DNA of 64,000 nt from Halorarius halobius (GTDB taxonomy: Archaea > Halobacteriota > Halobacteria > Halobacteriales > Haloarculaceae): assembly GCF_024298865.1 (NCBI RefSeq), contig NZ_CP101161.1, positions 2,315,227-2,379,226 on the forward strand, given 5' to 3'. Below, one piece after another: positions 1 through 7,704 of this stretch. How positions within the stretch are numbered: position 1 is the first letter of the stretch; the number at the start of each line of letters is the position of its first letter. The translations under genes were made by a program, and so were the position numbers. The notes under the pieces were generated by a model. It saw only the letters and a program-made list of their open reading frames with translations. It did no database searches and was not told where the DNA came from.

Positions 1-307
1 GGAACCCCGCGCCCTGGAGGCCGCCCTCGAACTCGAGGACGGAGCCGTCGATGTAGTTCATGCTCGACGGGTCGACGATGAGCCGGAGGCCGTGGTGCTC
101 GAAGACGTGGTCGTCGTCTTCGGGTTCGTGCTCGAACCGCATCCCGTAGGAGAGACCCGCACAGCCCCCCTGCTGGACGAACAGGCGGAGGCCACCCACG
201 TCGGCGTCCATCCCCTCCCCGTCCATCAACTCGAGCGCCTGCGAGGCGGCGTCCTCGGTGGCGCGGACGGGGTCCGTGGCGTCCTCCGTGGCGTCGGCGG
301 TGCTCAT
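1..307 (-). CDS. HesB/IscA-family iron-sulfur cluster carrier (C-terminus outside window)
   Basis: The visible part is the first 102 residues of a small A-type Fe-S carrier, which holds and passes on [Fe-S] clusters in the cytoplasm. The motif GGCAGLSYG near residue 50 carries the first conserved cysteine. The core FxxxxGLRLIVDPSSMNYIDGS follows, as in IscA/ErpA/HesB proteins. The other two cluster cysteines (C-terminal CxC) would lie beyond base 1. The ATG at 305-307 is preceded by a T-rich box about 26 nt upstream, so a leaderless start is plausible. The N-terminal ~20 residues are acidic and variable. Family assignment is firm; the particular member cannot be told. Confidence 0.9.
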   Translation of the reverse strand, partial: MSTADATEDATDPVRATEDAASQALELMDGEGMDADVGGLRLFVQQGGCAGLSYGMRFEHEPEDDDHVFEHHGLRLIVDPSSMNYIDGSVLEFEGGLQGAGF

Positions 308-414
308 GTACGTTGGATTCGGCTACACCGACAAAACGTTGGCGACGCTACTGGCGTGTCGCTCGCTCCGGTCGCCTCCGCTCGGTCTCCGTGGCCTCTC
401 TGCGGTCGGCCACG

Positions 415-1686
415 CTACTTCTCGAACCGCTTCCGGACGCTCTCGGCGTGCGCCTCCAGCCCCTCCGCCTCCGCGAGCGCGGTCACCGTGTCGGCGATGT
501 CGTCGAGCGCCTCGCGGTCGAGTCGCTGAACCGTCTGGGAGACGAGGAACTCGTCGACCGACAGTCCGCCCTGCGTCCGCGCCAGCCCCCCGGTCGGGAG
601 CACGTGGTTCGGGCCGGCGGCGTAGTCGCCCGCCGCCACGGGCGAGCAGGGGCCGAGGAACACGCTCCCGCCCACCTCGATGCGCTCCAGCAGTTCCTCG
701 TCGTTCGCGGCCTGGATGGAGAGGTGTTCGGCGGCGTACTCCGCGGCGAACAGCACCGCCTCCGACATCGAGCGGGCGGTGAACACGCCGGAGGCGTCGT
801 TGTCGAGTGCGGCCTCGATGACCTCGCGGCGCTCGCGCTCGGCGGCCTGCTCGACGGCCGCCTCGGCGATGGCCTCCGCGGTCGCTTCGTCGTCGGTGAC
901 CGCGGCGACGGCGGCGTTGGGGTCGTGTTCCGCCTGTGCGACGAGGTCCGACGCGACCAACTCGGGGTCGGCGGTGTCGTCGGCGACCACCAGCACCTCC
1001 GAGGGCCCCGCGAGGAAGTCGATGTCGCAGTCGGCCCGCACCTCGGCTTTCGCGGCGGTGACGAACCGGTTGCCCGGGCCGACCACCTTCTGGACCCGCG
1101 AGACGGTCTCGGTGCCGTACGCGAGGGCGGCGACGGCCTGTGCGCCGCCGACCTGGTAGACGGCGTCGGCGCCCGCGACGTGGATGGCCGCGAGCGTCGC
1201 GTCGTTCAACTGGTCGGCGGGCGGCGTGGCGACGGCGACGTGGTCGACGCCCGCGACGGTCGCGGGTACGACGGTCATCAGCGCCGACGAGGGGTAGGCG
1301 GCCGTCCCGCCGGGGACGTACGCCCCGACCCGTTCGAGCGGGCGGTAGCGCCGACCCAGTTCGCGGCCCTCGAACTCGCGGGTCCAGTTCTCCGGCAACT
1401 GGGCCTCGTGGAACGCCTCGACGTTCGCGGCGGCGCGCTCGATATGCCCGCGCAGGTCCGGGTCGAGGCGGTCGTAGGCGCGTTCCGCCTCGTCGGTGAC
1501 ATCGAGGGTGCCGACCTCCACGTCGTCGTGCTCGCGGGACAGCTCCCGGAGCGCGACGTCACCCTCCTCCCGGACTCGGTCGAGTATCTCGCGGGCCGTC
1601 TCGCGGGCGTCGTCGACGCCGGCGTCCCGCTCGAACAGCGCCGCTCGCTCCTCCGGCGAGAGCTCCGCGACGGCTCGTACGTTCAT
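415..1686 (-). CDS. hisD: Histidinol dehydrogenase
   Basis: This 423-residue protein is full length for HisD, the zinc enzyme that oxidises L-histidinol to L-histidine in two NAD-dependent steps, the last reactions of histidine synthesis. Visible signatures are VGAYVPGGTAAYPSS (about 120-134), VGPGNRFVTAAK (202-213), the GPSEVLVVAD strand, and QAEHDPNA (251-258), which supplies the Gln and His zinc ligands. The frame stays open far upstream, but the ATG at 1684-1686 gives the usual family N-terminus and the upstream part is the shadow of other genes. No other his gene is adjacent, which is common in haloarchaea. Confidence 0.97.
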   Translation of the reverse strand: MNVRAVAELSPEERAALFERDAGVDDARETAREILDRVREEGDVALRELSREHDDVEVGTLDVTDEAERAYDRLDPDLRGHIERAAANVEAFHEAQLPENWTREFEGRELGRRYRPLERVGAYVPGGTAAYPSSALMTVVPATVAGVDHVAVATPPADQLNDATLAAIHVAGADAVYQVGGAQAVAALAYGTETVSRVQKVVGPGNRFVTAAKAEVRADCDIDFLAGPSEVLVVADDTADPELVASDLVAQAEHDPNAAVAAVTDDEATAEAIAEAAVEQAAERERREVIEAALDNDASGVFTARSMSEAVLFAAEYAAEHLSIQAANDEELLERIEVGGSVFLGPCSPVAAGDYAAGPNHVLPTGGLARTQGGLSVDEFLVSQTVQRLDREALDDIADTVTALAEAEGLEAHAESVRKRFEK

Positions 1687-1794
1687 ACCCGGACGTGGAT
1701 GCGGCCGCGAAAAACGGTTTCCATCAGCGGTCCCTTGCCGGGCCTCCGCAGATACCGGCGCGAACGTTTTGGGTCGTCGTCCCGTACGCCGGAC

Positions 1795-2082
1795 ATGAAC
1801 GGTACCGAACAGGGGACGGTCCGGGCGTGGCTCGTGGAGCGGACGTTCTCGGACGACGAACAGAACATCGTCATCCTGCTGTACGCGACGCCGGACGGTC
1901 GCCAGGTGCTCCGGAAGGAGCGGGCGCTCACCTCCTTTACCGGGCCGGCGCGGACGACGACGGCCGCGGTGGATGCCGCCCCGGAGAACCTCGAGGCCGT
2001 CGACGACCCCGAGACCCGCGAGCGGTACGCGACCGAGGCAGAGCGAATGCGCGGGGAGTACGACCCGGACGAGGGTGTGTGA
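1795..2082 (+). CDS. Small haloarchaeal protein of unknown function
   Basis: I do not recognise this 95-residue acidic, soluble protein. It starts MNGTEQGT and contains a predicted beta-rich half (VRAWLVERTF, NIVILLYATPDG, QVLRKERAL) followed by a helical acidic tail ending DPDEGV. It has no cysteines, membrane segment or signal peptide. The start is the ATG at 1795. The open frame extends much further 5' but there it only mirrors hisD on the other strand. It lies divergent from hisD and upstream of the DtxR-type regulator on the same strand, 51 nt away. Confidence 0.75.
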   Translation: MNGTEQGTVRAWLVERTFSDDEQNIVILLYATPDGRQVLRKERALTSFTGPARTTTAAVDAAPENLEAVDDPETRERYATEAERMRGEYDPDEGV

Positions 2083-2120
2083 CCGGGGGCGGTGTAAAGA
2101 ACTATCCTCGCGGGGCCGAA

Positions 2121-2127
2121 AGGAGGG
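2121..2127 (+). promoter_or_regulatory. Shine-Dalgarno for the DtxR-type regulator
   Basis: AGGAGGG lies 6 nt before the ATG at 2134. It is a strong Shine-Dalgarno in a region where most genes look leaderless. It fixes the start and suggests translation from a leadered or shared transcript. Confidence 0.7.
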
Positions 2128-2133
2128 ACAACG

Positions 2134-2814
2134 ATGCTCAGCGCCGTGATGGAGGACTACATCAAGGCCATCTACACCATCGAGAACGAGACCGGCGAGC
2201 GGGTCTCCACGTCGGCGCTGGCCGACTACCTCGACGTAACGTCCCCCACGGTGTCGAGCATGCTGAAGAAACTGGAGGAGCGGGGGCTGATCGACCGCGA
2301 GGAGTACAAGGGCGTGACGCTCACCGACGAGGGGGAGGTGGTCGCGCTGGAGATTCTGCGGCACCACCGCCTGCTCGAATCGTTCCTGACGGAGGCGCTC
2401 GACTACGACTGGGCGGACGTCCACGACGAGGCCGACCGCCTCGAACACCACGTCTCCGAGGAGTTGACCGACCGCATCGCGGAGGCGCTGGGCAACCCGG
2501 TCTCGGACCCACACGGCGACCCCATCCCGGACCGCGACCTCGAACTGCCGGACGCCGAGGAGACGGCGCGGTTGTCGAGCGCGGGCGAGGGCGACCGCCT
2601 GCGCGTGCGGCGCATCCGCCATCAGGGCGACGAGGAACTCCGGTATCTCGCGGACGCGGGCGTCGAACCCGGCGAGGTCGTCCGCGTCGTCGACATCGCG
2701 CCGTTCGGGATGGTGACCGTCGAGACGGAGAACGGCGAACAGTCGCTCCCCGAGGAAATCGCGCGGCTCATCGAGACGGTGCCCGCCGAGGAGCGGGAGG
2801 AGGCGCCCGCTTAA
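2134..2814 (+). CDS. DtxR/MntR-family metal-dependent transcriptional regulator
   Basis: This 226-residue protein has the three-part DtxR layout. An N-terminal winged helix-turn-helix (about 5-65: EDYIKAIYTIENETG, then ADYLDVTSPTVSSMLKKLEERG) is followed by a metal-binding dimerisation domain with ILRHHRLLESFL and DEADRLEHHVSEEL, whose His and Glu residues can bind Mn or Fe. A C-terminal FeoA/SH3-like domain occupies about 145-215. Members repress metal-uptake genes when Mn2+ or Fe2+ is bound; haloarchaeal relatives are called SirR/Idr. The target is not visible here. Its stop overlaps the stop of the convergent gene in the shared bases TTAA at 2811-2814. Confidence 0.93.
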   Translation: MLSAVMEDYIKAIYTIENETGERVSTSALADYLDVTSPTVSSMLKKLEERGLIDREEYKGVTLTDEGEVVALEILRHHRLLESFLTEALDYDWADVHDEADRLEHHVSEELTDRIAEALGNPVSDPHGDPIPDRDLELPDAEETARLSSAGEGDRLRVRRIRHQGDEELRYLADAGVEPGEVVRVVDIAPFGMVTVETENGEQSLPEEIARLIETVPAEEREEAPA

Positions 2815-3425
2815 CCCCGCCAGTACCAGTACGCCGACATCACCGCGAGCATCAGCAGGCCGCCGAGGAAGAACACGACCGCCGGGTCCGAGGCGAGCGC
2901 CTCGATGAGTCCGGGCTGGCTCTGTGACTGATACGACTGGTCGGCGACCGCGTCGGCCGTCAGCGACACCGACTCGGTCGCCCGCTGTGCCTGCCGGCGG
3001 GTCCACAACTCGATGGCGGCGGTGACGGCGACGAGCGCGACGAACGCCCACGCGACCCGCTGGAGTAGCGACTCGATGCGCGAGCGGTCGTGGTCGTGGC
3101 CCGCAAAGAGGACGAGCGCCTCGTTGCGGGGCGCGTAGACGGTCATCTCGTTACCCTTCTCCGAGTAGCCGGTGCCCGCGGGCTCGATGAGCTCCGCGGA
3201 TTCGAGTTTGTCGAGGTGGTAGTGGACGTTCTGGAGCGAGGTTCCGACCTCCTCGCGCACCTCGGTCGGGGTGCGCGGCTGGTCGTAGATGGCCGCGAGG
3301 ATGCGGCGGGCGGTCTCCGAGGAGAGCGCCTCGAACGCCCGGTCGGCGTCCGCACCCTCGATGTCGAGCACCCGTGGCTCGTCGGGGTCGGGATCGGCGA
3401 ACACGCGCGACGGCAACAGTCCCAT
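2811..3425 (-). CDS. ArsR-like winged-helix regulator with two C-terminal membrane segments
   Basis: This is a 204-residue protein. Residues about 25-95 form an ArsR-type winged helix-turn-helix (FEALSSETARRILAAIY, TPTEVREEVGTSLQNVHYHLDKLESAELI) with a wing ending VYAPRNEALVLFAG. Two hydrophobic segments follow, RVAWAFVALVAVTAAIEL and VVFFLGGLLMLAVMSAYWYW, so the DNA-binding domain should be held at the cytoplasmic face of the membrane. This architecture is widespread in haloarchaea and its signals are unknown. I chose the ATG at 3423-3425 (MGLLPSR); 16 more in-frame codons upstream start with ATG but are less typical. Confidence 0.85.
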   Translation of the reverse strand: MGLLPSRVFADPDPDEPRVLDIEGADADRAFEALSSETARRILAAIYDQPRTPTEVREEVGTSLQNVHYHLDKLESAELIEPAGTGYSEKGNEMTVYAPRNEALVLFAGHDHDRSRIESLLQRVAWAFVALVAVTAAIELWTRRQAQRATESVSLTADAVADQSYQSQSQPGLIEALASDPAVVFFLGGLLMLAVMSAYWYWRG

Positions 3426-3486
3426 CGTGTGCGAGTAGTCGCCGGACGTGAAAAGCCTGTTCCGGTACATCAACCGGGCCTTTGAG

Positions 3487-3696
3487 TCATTCGAGCGGGC
3501 GGATGCCGGTCACCGCGAGTAGCGACCGCACGAACAGGAACGCCGCGCCAAGCGCCGCGAGCAGGGTCGTGGGGGCCGCCAGGAGCCGCGCCGTCCGGTA
3601 CGGGAGGACGATGCGCGAGAAGCCCATCACGACGAAGCTCACGAGCACGAGCCCGAACGTGACGAGCGCGACGGTGACGAACGTGTCGCGGTTCAC
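3487..3696 (-). CDS. Small two-helix membrane protein
   Basis: This 69-residue protein starts with GTG and has two clear hydrophobic segments: TFVTVALVTFGLVLVSFVVMGF, and then, after a short basic loop (YRTAR), LLAAPTTLLAALGAAFLFV. I do not recognise a family. It lies 61 nt upstream of the ArsR-like membrane regulator on the same strand, so the two may be co-transcribed. The short length leaves room for doubt, but composition and codon pattern match a real haloarchaeal membrane protein. Confidence 0.7.
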   Translation of the reverse strand: MNRDTFVTVALVTFGLVLVSFVVMGFSRIVLPYRTARLLAAPTTLLAALGAAFLFVRSLLAVTGIRPLE

Positions 3697-3739
3697 GGAG
3701 TGACGTTCGCGAGCGGGGACAAAAGGCTGACGAGCGGCC

Positions 3740-4861
3740 CTACTTGTAGCCGTAGCGGTAGTCGTACGCCAGGTCCTTCATCTCGCGGCCGTAGTTGAGC
3801 TTGTCGAAGAACCGATGCTTGAAGTAGCCCTTGTTTATCTTGTCGCCGTAGTCGGGGTCCTGGTACCGGTCGAACTCCGCCTCGCTACCGGTCTCCCAGA
3901 CGCAGGTCGCACCGGCCGCGTCCTGTGAGTTGTAGTCGTAGTACCAGTTCGCCTGGTCGAGGGTGCTGTTGTCGTCACGCTCGACGTTCGGCTGGTCGTA
4001 CGACCACGATATCTCGGCCCCCTGCGTCGACAGCGAGAACGTGGCGCTCTGGGTGCCGCTCTTCGCGCCCTGGGGTTCGTGGTCGACCTGCTGGGCGCCC
4101 GAGAGCTCCGACTTGTCCCACTGGTGGGCGGCCTGGTCGGTGTAGCCGTTGTACCAGGCGCCGTTGCAGTCCGGGTCCTTGTTGCCGGGAATCGCCTGGA
4201 AGTCCGCCTGCGTGGAGAACAGCGTCCGGCTCGACCCCTCGGCGACGAACTCGTACACCTCCGAGGAGACCGACAGCGTCCCCTCCGGACAGCCGGGGTT
4301 GGTCGTCGTACCGCCGGCGACGTACTCGTAGTTGGCGTCGTCCGACTGGGTCGACACCCCGGAGCTGGTGGCGGTGGCCGCGTCCGCGTCCTTCAGCGCG
4401 GCAGCCGTTGAGCGCGTCGCGTCGTGGGCCCGCGACACGTTCGCCGCTGGCTTGCCCTTCTCGACGATGCCGGCGTGGTATTCGGAGGTACCGTCCGGGT
4501 AGAGCTTCAGCGCGTACGACACCACCTCGACGTCGGTCTCGACCTCGTCGGACCAGGCGTCGGGCGTGCCGACGACCCTGGGTGCCTCGGCACCGGTCGC
4601 CGCGCGGTACGCCTCCAGCGCGCGGTCCTGGAGGTCCCGGACGTCCGCCTCCGAGAGCGCGCGGGAGCGGTCGCGGTAGGCCGCGACCGTCGTGCCCGTC
4701 CAGGGGTCGCTCGCCACCACGGACCCCGACGCTCCCGTGAGACCGACGCCGGCCAAGCCGGTCGCGGCCACGGTCTTCAGCATATCGCGGCGGGTGCCGC
4801 CGGTCTGTCGTCCGTCGCTCGACTCGCCGTGCTCACTTGCCGGGCGGTTGTTTTCGCCCAT
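3740..4861 (-). CDS. Tat-exported protein of unknown function
   Basis: This is a 373-residue protein I cannot assign. The N-terminus has a twin-arginine signal (TRRDMLKTVAATGLAGVGL) ending near VVASDP, with no lipobox, so a freely secreted or surface product is expected. The mature part has an acidic helical region (~60-180) and then a Thr/Ser/Asp/Tyr-rich region with three cysteines (NPGCPEG, DPDCNGAW, GATCVWE). The last 50 residues are unusually rich in Tyr and Lys (YFKHRFFDKLNYG, YDYRYGYK). It has its own AT-rich leaderless promoter. The Tat precursor form recalls secreted haloarchaeal peptides, but I see no halocin-like Cys-rich tail. Confidence 0.85.
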   Translation of the reverse strand: MGENNRPASEHGESSDGRQTGGTRRDMLKTVAATGLAGVGLTGASGSVVASDPWTGTTVAAYRDRSRALSEADVRDLQDRALEAYRAATGAEAPRVVGTPDAWSDEVETDVEVVSYALKLYPDGTSEYHAGIVEKGKPAANVSRAHDATRSTAAALKDADAATATSSGVSTQSDDANYEYVAGGTTTNPGCPEGTLSVSSEVYEFVAEGSSRTLFSTQADFQAIPGNKDPDCNGAWYNGYTDQAAHQWDKSELSGAQQVDHEPQGAKSGTQSATFSLSTQGAEISWSYDQPNVERDDNSTLDQANWYYDYNSQDAAGATCVWETGSEAEFDRYQDPDYGDKINKGYFKHRFFDKLNYGREMKDLAYDYRYGYK

Positions 4862-4881
4862 ATTAGCTAGTAATAATAGGA

Positions 4882-4892
4882 TTTGTTAAATA
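4882..4892 (-). promoter_or_regulatory. TATA-like box of the Tat-exported protein gene
   Basis: On the minus strand the bases read TATTTAACAAA, centred about 26 nt upstream of the ATG at 4861. That spacing matches a haloarchaeal leaderless promoter. The 34-bp gap 4862-4895 is the most AT-rich stretch nearby. Confidence 0.65.
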
Positions 4893-4895
4893 CTT

Positions 4896-6077
4896 CTATT
4901 CGGTGAAACGAACGAGTCCCGGGTCGAGGCCGGCGGTCTTGTAGAACAGCCCGGCGTCGGTCAGCGCCATCTGCGAGCCGGCGCGGGTGTCGGAACGCCG
5001 CCCCCGCACGTCGCCGTCGGGACCGACACGGAACAGCCCCTCGTTCATCGTGCCCACGAGGACGCCCGCCCCGGTGGCGACCGGCGGCGCGAGCGTCGGC
5101 CCAGTCTCGACCGACCACCGGCGCTCGCCCGTCGAGGGGTCGACCCCGACGGTCGTCCCGCCGTTGCCGCTCGGGACCACCACCGACTCGCCGGTGGCCG
5201 TGGGCGAACTGGCTCGCCGGTCGCCCGGGATCTCGTCGTAGGGTCGGCGTTGCCACAGCAGGTCGCCGGTCGCGGCGTCGACCGCGTGGACGCCGTTCCC
5301 CTCGTCGGGCACGTAGGCGACGCCGTCCCGGAACGTCGGCGCGGCCTTGAGCGCCCGCGACAGGTCCGTCCGCCACAGCCGCTCGCCCGACGCGGCGTCG
5401 AGGCCGACGAGCGCGCCGCCGTCGTCGGTCGGTCCGGCGACGACGAGCGTCCCGTCGCCGAGACAGCAGCCCCACGGGTCGACGTCGAGGTCGGTCGACC
5501 AGCGGACCGTGCCGTCCGCGACGTCGACGGCGGCCGTCACGCCGCCCGCGACGAACAGCCGCTCGCCGTCGAACAGCGGCTCCGAGAACTGGGCGCCTGC
5601 GTCGGCCTCCCACAGCGTGGTCCCGTCGCCCCGGTCGAGCGCGACGGTCCGCGTCGACGCCTGAACGACGACGGCGTCGCAGACGAGCACGGGCGTCGCG
5701 TACACGAGCGAGCGGAACTCGCGGCGCCAGCGCTCCCGGCCCGCGACGTCGAGCGCTCGCACCGACTGCTGGTCGCCGAAGTAGACGCCGTCGTCGCCGA
5801 CGGCGACGCCGCCGTTGCGCTCGCCCACGGGGGCCAGCCGCTCGATGTCGCCGTCGAGGCTCGGCGGGCGGGCGGCCCGCACCCCCGAGTTCGCGGCGTC
5901 GGTCTGGTACTGGCGCCAGCCGGTCGACCGGTCGCAGTCGACGGCGACGGTCCGCCCGGGGTCGTCGCCCTCGAGGGGACCCACCTGACAGCCGGCGGCC
6001 AGCGCCGCCGCGCCCGTCGCGAGCAGCGCGCGCCGCGAGACGTCCGCCGGAGAATCGGCCGCTCGGTCGTCGCTCAT
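4896..6077 (-). CDS. PQQ-like beta-propeller lipoprotein
   Basis: This is a 393-residue surface lipoprotein. The N-terminus combines a Tat motif (SRRALLATGAAAL) with a lipobox (LAAGC), so the mature protein should begin at a lipidated Cys. The rest is a propeller of PQQ/outer-membrane-BamB-type repeats, seen as recurring blocks such as GLDAASGERLWRTDL, AVDAATGDLLWQRRP and GVDPSTGERRWSVET. The family binds ligands or partners at the cell surface; no specific role can be read here. Its ATG has a TTTATTCC box about 30 nt upstream. A second protein of this kind lies at 30829-32022. Confidence 0.9.
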   Translation of the reverse strand: MSDDRAADSPADVSRRALLATGAAALAAGCQVGPLEGDDPGRTVAVDCDRSTGWRQYQTDAANSGVRAARPPSLDGDIERLAPVGERNGGVAVGDDGVYFGDQQSVRALDVAGRERWRREFRSLVYATPVLVCDAVVVQASTRTVALDRGDGTTLWEADAGAQFSEPLFDGERLFVAGGVTAAVDVADGTVRWSTDLDVDPWGCCLGDGTLVVAGPTDDGGALVGLDAASGERLWRTDLSRALKAAPTFRDGVAYVPDEGNGVHAVDAATGDLLWQRRPYDEIPGDRRASSPTATGESVVVPSGNGGTTVGVDPSTGERRWSVETGPTLAPPVATGAGVLVGTMNEGLFRVGPDGDVRGRRSDTRAGSQMALTDAGLFYKTAGLDPGLVRFTE

Positions 6078-6194
6078 CCTACGTTGCAGTATCGAATCGT
6101 CCGGAATAAAGTCGTCGGTCCGGGCCGTCGCTCACGGCGGTACGTGGCCGGGGGTGCCGTCGCCCCCGGGAGAACTGTGCGCGTCGAGCGGCCG

Positions 6195-6449
6195 TCAGAT
6201 GTAGCCTTCCTCTTCGAGGCCGTCCATGATGTCGTCGACGAGGTCGTCGACGTTGTCGTAGGGGAACTCCTGGGAGCCGCCGGCCTGCGTGTTCAGTTCC
6301 ATCGCGGTCATCGAGAAGTCGCCGGACTCGAACGTCGTCGCCGGCCCGTTCGGAAGCGCGGGGACGAGGTCCATCGGGCTGTTGACCGGGTAGTCGGCGC
6401 CTTCGAACGCGTCGGTGAACTGCTGGCGGAGGTCTTCCTTGTCTGCCAT
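6195..6449 (-). CDS. MTH865-like family protein
   Basis: This is an 84-residue acidic protein matching the MTH865-like family by its layout. A helix (DLRQQFTDAFEGADYPV) is followed by NSPMDLVPALPNGP, the short FESGDFSMTAMEL turn, and a helix with DDLVDDIMDGLEEEG near the end. The family has a compact helical fold known from a methanogen structure, with no established function. It is common as a single gene in haloarchaea. The ATG is at 6447-6449 and a TATA-like ACTTATACC lies about 60 nt upstream, so a short leader is likely. Confidence 0.88.
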   Translation of the reverse strand: MADKEDLRQQFTDAFEGADYPVNSPMDLVPALPNGPATTFESGDFSMTAMELNTQAGGSQEFPYDNVDDLVDDIMDGLEEEGYI

Positions 6450-6599
6450 AGCGTGCCACGGTAGGTCAGTAGCCTCGTTCAGCGTTGTGCCGGCTATCCC
6501 GGGTCGGTATAAGTGTGGTTCCGGACCGGACGCGGGCGAGAACCAGGGGAGAGACGAATGCCCGGTCTCTGTGGCGTCGTCGTCCGCGGTGGTCGGTCG

Positions 6600-7076
6600 C
6601 TACTCCCGCTCGGGGTCCGTCCCTTTCCCGACGGTCACGACGTTCGACTCGAACGGCATCAGCGGCCGCTCGAAGGTGGCGGTCAGTTCGTCGTCGGGGA
6701 AGACCCCGATGATGCGTGCCGTCTCGTTGCCGACGTTCTCGACCCCGTGGGGTATCATCTCGGGGACGACGGCACACTCGCCGGACGAGAGTCGGACCGT
6801 CTCGTCGCCGACCGTCACCTCGACGGTTCCGTCCGTCACGACGAGCAGTTCCTCGTTGCTGTCCCGGTGGCTCGGCAGGTGGTTCCCCGGCTCTATCTCC
6901 ATGCTGACGACCATCAGGTCCTCGCCGGCTACCTCGCTGGCGTTCGGCGTTCCCGGCGACAGCGGGAAGTAGCCGCGCAACCGGGCGTGCTCCTCGCCCT
7001 CGACCCAGACGTCTGCACCCTCGAACCGGTGGAGGTCGACCGCCTGTACGTGCTGGCTGTGGCTGTTGTCGGTCAT
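6600..7076 (-). CDS. Cupin-domain protein
   Basis: This is a 158-residue single-domain cupin. Motif 1 is read in SMEIEPGNHLPSHRDSNEELLVVTDG (two His and a Glu as likely metal ligands). Motif 2 follows as SGECAVVPEMIPHGVENVGN with its His. Cupins of this kind bind a metal or small ligand; the substrate is not evident. The protein has no signal peptide. It stands alone on the minus strand with 150 nt to the MTH865-like gene downstream and the repeat-bearing gap upstream. Confidence 0.88.
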   Translation of the reverse strand: MTDNSHSQHVQAVDLHRFEGADVWVEGEEHARLRGYFPLSPGTPNASEVAGEDLMVVSMEIEPGNHLPSHRDSNEELLVVTDGTVEVTVGDETVRLSSGECAVVPEMIPHGVENVGNETARIIGVFPDDELTATFERPLMPFESNVVTVGKGTDPERE

Positions 7077-7240
7077 GTGTGTCGTACCTGCTCCTTGTTC
7101 GTCTGCACCCGTCGACCGGGGCGACGCGCCACCCGAACTTCGTTATGAACGCCGAACGAGACCCAGTAGCGGGTTACCGGCGTCCTCGTCGCCGCGACGT
7201 TCGTGCGTCGGCCGAGTAATCCGACGCTACACCCACTGAC

Positions 7241-7286
7241 GACCGCGTGCGGGACCCAGCGACCGCGTGCGGGACCCAGCGACCGC
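7241..7286. repeat. 20-bp tandem duplication plus partial third copy
   Basis: The 20-mer GACCGCGTGCGGGACCCAGC occurs at 7241-7260 and again, perfectly, at 7261-7280. It is followed by GACCGC, the first six bases of a third unit. A perfect copy suggests a recent slippage event. Confidence 0.95.
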
Positions 7287-7401
7287 TACGCGGACTCGGG
7301 AGATGTCGCCCCCGACACTAACGACCAGCCTCGTCCCTGGCGGCGTGCCGCGTCGGCTGGCTAACCCTCGTGGGGGGCGGGCCCGTCTCGTGTGCCATCC
7401 G

Positions 7402-7550
7402 GGAGCCGACTCGTGTCGGCTCCACGTTCCGTTGCGCTTGCGCGCAACGCGTGTCGTCGGCTGACGCCGACTCCACGGTCGGTCGCGCTGACGCGCGACC
7501 CGTGTCACCGGCTGACGCCGGTTCCACGTTCCGTTGCGCTGACGCGCAAC
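7402..7550. repeat. Array of six regularly spaced hairpins (REP-like)
   Basis: Six perfect stem-loops follow one another: 7402-7423 (9-bp stem, loop TCGT), 7431-7448 (7 bp, TTGC), 7456-7471 (6 bp, TGAC), 7481-7500 (8 bp, TGAC), 7507-7522 (6 bp, TGAC) and 7533-7550 (7 bp, TGAC). They are joined by short related linkers alternating between (TCC)ACGTTCC-like and GCGTGTC-like sequence, so the array is three copies of a two-hairpin unit of about 51 bp. Stem sequences differ between units but every change is matched on the other arm. This is the pattern of REP-type or structured-RNA elements. It has no Rho-independent U-tract and no CRISPR-like spacers. Confidence 0.85.
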
Positions 7551-7704
7551 GCGTGTCGCACACCCGGGTTCTCCGCCGCCTCATCGCGCGCTGGTACGGC
7601 CTCGGGGCGGGGACTAGGGGTGTGCACCCCGTACTCGGTGGGTCGCGGACAAACGCCTTTCGGCGCGGACCAACGGTTTTGTCCGGTCGGACCGTATCGC
7701 CGGT

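Larger units (their letters stand above)
7077..7704. other. Gene-free interval with repeats
   Basis: These 628 bases lie between the cupin gene and the DCC-family gene. I see no convincing gene. They hold a perfect 20-bp tandem duplication (7241-7280) and six regularly spaced hairpins (7402-7550). Several long frames cross the hairpin array but are made of the repeats and lack normal protein features. The last 60 bases (cggaccaacggttttgtccg) probably hold the promoter of the gene at 7705. Confidence 0.8.

Noticed and set aside
313..1794. Long plus-strand open frame opposite hisD
   Set aside because: It mirrors hisD in another frame, is Arg/Gly/Val-rich and has no family signature. Only its last part (from 1795) is a real gene.
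3740..4861. Halocin precursor
   Set aside because: Tat signal and size are compatible, but there is no Cys-rich C-terminal peptide like that of halocin C8 and no immunity or export gene beside it.
7145..7219. 24-codon open frame starting at an ATG
   Set aside because: Arg-rich, no ribosome-binding site or TATA box at the right distance, and no sign of conservation.
7402..7550. CRISPR array
   Set aside because: The repeats are back-to-back hairpins with short related linkers and stems that vary. There are no unique spacers of uniform length and no cas genes in the window.
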